In this document: piece by piece, positions 60,921 to 64,000 of the stretch | Numbering within the stretch: position 1 is the first letter of the stretch | How the letters are laid out: each line of letters begins with the position of its first letter | DNA from: JBFWWP01 sp050246115 | GTDB lineage: Bacteria > Planctomycetota > UBA8108 > UBA1146 > JAJFFE01 | Length of the DNA stretch: 64,000 nt | Assembly: GCA_050246115.1 (NCBI GenBank) | Contig: JBFWWP010000003.1 | Location: 62,001-126,000, forward strand | Direction: 5' to 3' | Made by a program: the position numbers and the translations under genes | Notes under the pieces: model-generated | Told to the model about the DNA's origin: nothing | Seen by the model: the letters and a program-made list of their open reading frames with translations, nothing else | Database searches by the model: none

Positions 60921-63563
60921 ATGCCGATCTGCCCCGGTTGCCGCCAACCCTCACCCGCCGCCTCGCGATTCTGCGCACACTGCGGCACGGAGCAGCGTGA
61001 CCCCGACGCGACCACGCCGGTCGACACAGCACCCGTCGGCCCGAGCGGCGCGGCCGGTTCGAGTCGCTGGAGCCCGCCGCCGTCGTCGGATGGCGCGCGC
61101 TTCGTCCCGGGCTCGATCGTCGCCGAACGTTATCGGGTGATCGGCCTGCTCGGACGCGGCGGGATGGGCGAGGTCTACCGCGCGGACGATCTGCGCTTGG
61201 GCCAACCCGTCGCGCTCAAGTTCCTGAGTCCGGAGGCGAACCGCGATCCCGCTCGCCACCGCGCCTTTCTCGACGAAGTGCGCATGGCCGTTCGGGTGAC
61301 TCACCCGAACGTCTGTCGGATTCACGACGTCGGCGACGCGGACGGACATCCCTTCCTGTCCATGGAGTACGTCGACGGGGAGGATCTGGCTTCGCTGCTC
61401 CGGCGCATCGGTCGGCTGCCCCAGGACAAGGCCATCGAGATTGCACGACAGCTGTGCTCCGGGCTCGCAGCGGCGCACGATCAGCGAATCCTGCACCGTG
61501 ATCTCAAGCCGGCGAACGTGATGCTCGACGGGCGCGGACAAGTGAAGGTGATGGACTTCGGGCTGGCAGGCCTGGAGCAGACGCTCGACGGATCGGCCAT
61601 CGCGGGCACACCAGCGTACATGGCGCCCGAGCAGCTCGCTGGCGGCGAGTTGACGGTGCGCACCGATGTCTTCGCCCTGGGTCTCGTGCTGTACGAGCTG
61701 TTCACCGGCAAGCGGGTGTTCGCGGGTCGCACGCTGGCCGAGATCCGTCGCGAGCACCTGGACTCACAACCTTCGAGCCCGAGCACCCACGTTGCGGATC
61801 TCGACCCGGCGGTCGAACGGGTGCTCCTGCAGTGCCTCGAACGCGAGCCCGGCGACCGGCCGGCGTCGGTGCGTGCGGTGGCCGCCGCACTCCCGGGCGG
61901 CGATCCGTTGGCGGCCGCACTCGCGGCTGGCGAAACACCGTCACCGGAACTCGTGGCCGCGACCGGGCGCGCAGGCACCATGGCGCCGTGGGTCGCAGCC
62001 GTGTGTGCCGTGCTGGCCGTCGCCGGCGTGATCACAGCCGTGCTCCTCTCGGAACGAATCCAGGTCTCGCGTCTCACTCCGCTCCCGAAACCGCCGGCCG
62101 CTTTGGTCGAGATCGCCCGCCAGCGCTTGGCGGCACTAGGCTACGCGAATCGTGACGGCTTCGACTCCGCGTACGGGTTCGCGGTGCGGGGGACGTACCT
62201 CGCTTGGCTCGCAAAGCGCGGAGCTCACGATCCGGATTGGTGGCGTGCTCTCCGCGCGGAGCGGCCCTCCGCGATCCAGTTCTACTATCGCGAGAGCCCG
62301 ACCCCGCTCCTCGCGCTCGGACTGTGGCGCATGGTCTCGACCCACAACCCGCCGAACACGACTCCGGGCATGCGACTCGTCGCGCTCGACCCCGCGGGCC
62401 GGCTGGACTACCTCGAGGTCGTACCGGCATTCGACGCCGCGCCGGAGACCGCAGTCCCCAGCGCCCCCGCCACGCTGTTCGACGCGGCCGACTTGCCGAT
62501 GAGCGAGTTCGCACCGACGCCACCCCACTTCGTGCCGCCCGGGTTCGCGGACGAGCGCCTAGCGTGGGAAGGACCCTGCCCGGGCGTGGATGGCGAGCGA
62601 CTGCAAGTTCGCGCGGCGTTTCATCAGGGGCAGCCGGTGTATCTGCGGTTGGTTCCGCCGTGGAGCCAAGAGCCGAGTCGGGCTCCACTCAACCAGCCGA
62701 ACGCAGCGCTCCAGACTGCGATCCTGGTCGTGGGCGCCATCGGCGCTGGGCTGCTCGCCATCCGCAACCTCAGGGCGGGACGCGGCCACCGTCGGGGTGC
62801 GTTGCGTCTGGCCTTCTTCGTCCTTTGCTTGTTCCTGCCGGCATCATTCACCGTGGCTGCAAGCGACTTCTTGGGGCACCTCGGGTCGGCGACTCTTCAT
62901 GCATTCCTGGTGTGGCTGTTCTACATTGGGCTCGAACCCGCCGTCCGCCGCATCTGGCCAACGATCCTCGTGTCGTGGATTCGATTACTCGATGGACGCT
63001 GGCGCGATCCGCTCGTCGGGAATCACCTCGTCGTCGGGACGGTGTACGGCTGTCTCTCGGTGCTGACTCTCCAAGGAGCGCGCCTCTGGCCCCAAGTGCA
63101 ACCCGACGCCAGCTGGATCCAGCTCGTGGCCTTGCACAGTCCGGCTTCCGCATTCGAGAAGTTGGTCGCCGGCGTGAACTCGGCCATACTGCCGACGCTC
63201 CTCGGTGTCGTGCTCCTGGTCTTGCTCCAGATGCTGCTCCGACGGCGGTGGCTCACCGTCTCGCTGGTCTTCCTGCTCGGGGTGCTCGTCCAGCTCGGGT
63301 CGAGCCCAATGCAGATTCTGTGGATCGTGCTCATGCTAGGCCTCTTCTTCGCCGTCTTCTTGCGCTTCGGCCTGCTCGCCACCGTCGTCGGGCAGACCAT
63401 CCAGGGCCTGTTCTTCCTGATCCCGCTCACCTTCGACGCGAACGCGTGGTACTTCGATCGCTCGCTGATGGTCTTCAGCTTCATCGCGGTGATCCTGACC
63501 TGGGGGCTGTGGGTCGCGTTGGACCCAAGAGCGCTGTCGAGCGGTCGTGGGCCTCTGCGTTGA
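60921..63563 (+). CDS. Zinc-ribbon Ser/Thr protein kinase with polytopic membrane C-terminus
   Basis: 880 residues. N-terminal zinc ribbon (CPGC at 4-7, CAHCG at about 19-23), then a Hanks-type kinase (about 60-330): GRGGMGEVY, invariant Lys in VALKFL, HRDLKPANVML catalytic loop, DFGLAG metal loop, GTPAYMAPE, DVFALGLVLYELFTG. One membrane helix near 355-378, a roughly 220-residue extracytoplasmic region, and then about eight more membrane helices from residue 590 on. PASTA domains are absent. ATG 60921 lies inside the spacer of the inverted repeat, and residues 8-19 are encoded by its right arm. Likely a signalling kinase of unknown input. Confidence 0.88.
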   Translation: MPICPGCRQPSPAASRFCAHCGTEQRDPDATTPVDTAPVGPSGAAGSSRWSPPPSSDGARFVPGSIVAERYRVIGLLGRGGMGEVYRADDLRLGQPVALKFLSPEANRDPARHRAFLDEVRMAVRVTHPNVCRIHDVGDADGHPFLSMEYVDGEDLASLLRRIGRLPQDKAIEIARQLCSGLAAAHDQRILHRDLKPANVMLDGRGQVKVMDFGLAGLEQTLDGSAIAGTPAYMAPEQLAGGELTVRTDVFALGLVLYELFTGKRVFAGRTLAEIRREHLDSQPSSPSTHVADLDPAVERVLLQCLEREPGDRPASVRAVAAALPGGDPLAAALAAGETPSPELVAATGRAGTMAPWVAAVCAVLAVAGVITAVLLSERIQVSRLTPLPKPPAALVEIARQRLAALGYANRDGFDSAYGFAVRGTYLAWLAKRGAHDPDWWRALRAERPSAIQFYYRESPTPLLALGLWRMVSTHNPPNTTPGMRLVALDPAGRLDYLEVVPAFDAAPETAVPSAPATLFDAADLPMSEFAPTPPHFVPPGFADERLAWEGPCPGVDGERLQVRAAFHQGQPVYLRLVPPWSQEPSRAPLNQPNAALQTAILVVGAIGAGLLAIRNLRAGRGHRRGALRLAFFVLCLFLPASFTVAASDFLGHLGSATLHAFLVWLFYIGLEPAVRRIWPTILVSWIRLLDGRWRDPLVGNHLVVGTVYGCLSVLTLQGARLWPQVQPDASWIQLVALHSPASAFEKLVAGVNSAILPTLLGVVLLVLLQMLLRRRWLTVSLVFLLGVLVQLGSSPMQILWIVLMLGLFFAVFLRFGLLATVVGQTIQGLFFLIPLTFDANAWYFDRSLMVFSFIAVILTWGLWVALDPRALSSGRGPLR
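60941..60978. repeat. Right arm of the perfect 38-bp inverted repeat (inside the kinase gene)
   Basis: Encodes kinase residues RQPSPAASRFCA plus flanks, including the third zinc-ribbon Cys. The two arms differ at no position. Confidence 0.95.
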
Positions 63564-63800
63564 CCCACTTCGCATCCAGTGGATTCGGTCAACTTGGCAG
63601 CCTCGTGTCAGTTCCCGACCTTCGCGGATATGGCCGAAGTCGCTTCGGAGCAACCCGTTGCCGCCGCCGTGGATACTACGGCACTCCATTCGCTAGTTGG
63701 TCGCCGTGGCACTGTCCCGTGACTGTCAACCTGTCATGGATGGTCGTCCGGCCTCGAAGGCTCGAGGAGGGAGGGACAAGGCCCAGGAAAGAGAGGCCCC

Positions 63801-64000
63801 ATGTCAGAACTCCAGAAGCTACCCGTTCTCGCACTGCGCAATGCCGTCCTCTTTCCGGGTGTGACTGCGCCCTTTGGCGTCGGCCGGGCCGCGTCTGCGG
63901 CGGCGGTGCGCGCGGCACTCGCCCGTGACGACAAGCTGATCTTCGTGGTGCTGCAGAAGGAAGACCAGGACGCGATCACCGCGGACAGCCTGCACACCCA
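63801..64000 (+). CDS. lon: ATP-dependent protease Lon, N-terminal fragment running off the right edge
   Basis: 66 residues visible. MSELQKLPVLALRNAVLFPGV is the opening of the Lon substrate-binding (LAN/PUA-like) domain, where PVLPLRDxVVFPxM is conserved, followed by VGRAASAAAVRAALARDDKLIFVVLQKE. AAAGAGAGG precedes ATG 63801. The ATPase and protease domains lie outside the window. A short Lon-N-domain protein cannot be excluded. Confidence 0.75.
   Translation, partial: MSELQKLPVLALRNAVLFPGVTAPFGVGRAASAAAVRAALARDDKLIFVVLQKEDQDAITADSLHT

Noticed and set aside
60651..60947. Longer form of the VOC protein starting in the inverted repeat
   Set aside because: The VOC fold begins at 60650 with a good ribosome site; the extension is the reverse-complement translation of the kinase zinc ribbon.
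1..64000. tRNA, rRNA, CRISPR arrays or complete transposases
   Set aside because: No cloverleaf with anticodon and T-loop, no rRNA-like stretch, no spaced direct repeats and no DDE, tyrosine or serine recombinase gene were seen.

Overview
This is a GC-rich (roughly two thirds G+C by eye), densely coded chromosomal segment of a Gram-negative bacterium. Four secreted proteins end in the same roughly 90-residue dockerin-like tail: two calcium-loop (D-x-N-x-D-G-like) repeats, then a Cys-rich 'CGxDP...C...CP' terminus. Together with ECF sigma/large-repeat-protein loci, a PASTA-less Hanks kinase, periplasmic multihaem cytochromes and several TTG starts, this suggests a Planctomycetota-like lineage (inference from gene style, not tested by phylogeny). 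No rRNA, tRNA, CRISPR array or complete insertion sequence was seen.

Layout. 1-10.3 kb: edge fragment, HD hydrolase, large dockerin-tailed subtilase, FtsJ/RlmM-type RNA methyltransferase, and the tesA // ybbA-ybbP arrangement (esterase divergent from an ABC exporter). 10.3-12.6 kb: AAA_14/DUF4143 ATPase and an Rrf2-family regulator. 12.6-22.1 kb: a respiratory island for nitrous oxide: membrane-anchored dihaem cytochrome c, Sec-type clade II NosZ, NosB-like membrane protein, NosD, NosF, NosY and NosL, the last five coupled by 4-base stop/start overlaps, then a pentahaem cytochrome with a dockerin-like tail. 22.3-30.6 kb: alkyltransferase-like DNA repair protein, then a tight six-gene operon (FAD oxidoreductase, secreted helical protein, porin-like barrel, GT-C-like membrane protein, NtrB/NtrC-type histidine kinase and sigma-54 activator).

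30.7-35.2 kb: TPR/metallopeptidase-like DUF1570 protein, a second multihaem lipoprotein, and a secreted unknown. 35.3-40.3 kb: heparinase II/III-family protein followed by two GT4 glycosyltransferases in one overlapping minus-strand operon, plus a glyoxalase-fold protein. 40.5-48.1 kb: FG-GAP/dockerin protein, exonuclease III, PepSY membrane protein, sortilin/BNR-repeat protein, small secreted protein. 48.4-53.2 kb: ECF sigma factor translationally coupled to an unusual FecR-like/carboxypeptidase-regulatory fusion, and a GLUG/dockerin protein. 53.2-59.8 kb: a YejABE-like oligopeptide importer with two separate ATPases and a small membrane protein. 59.8-64 kb: glyoxalase-fold protein, zinc-ribbon Ser/Thr kinase with a polytopic C-terminal domain, and the start of Lon protease.

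The most striking non-gene signals are a perfect 38-bp inverted repeat that brackets the kinase start codon so that flipping the 100-bp spacer keeps an open frame but swaps the N-terminus; a two-copy intergenic repeat, one copy interrupted by a 79-bp MITE-like insert; and a 16-bp motif shared about 120 bp upstream of two DNA-repair genes.
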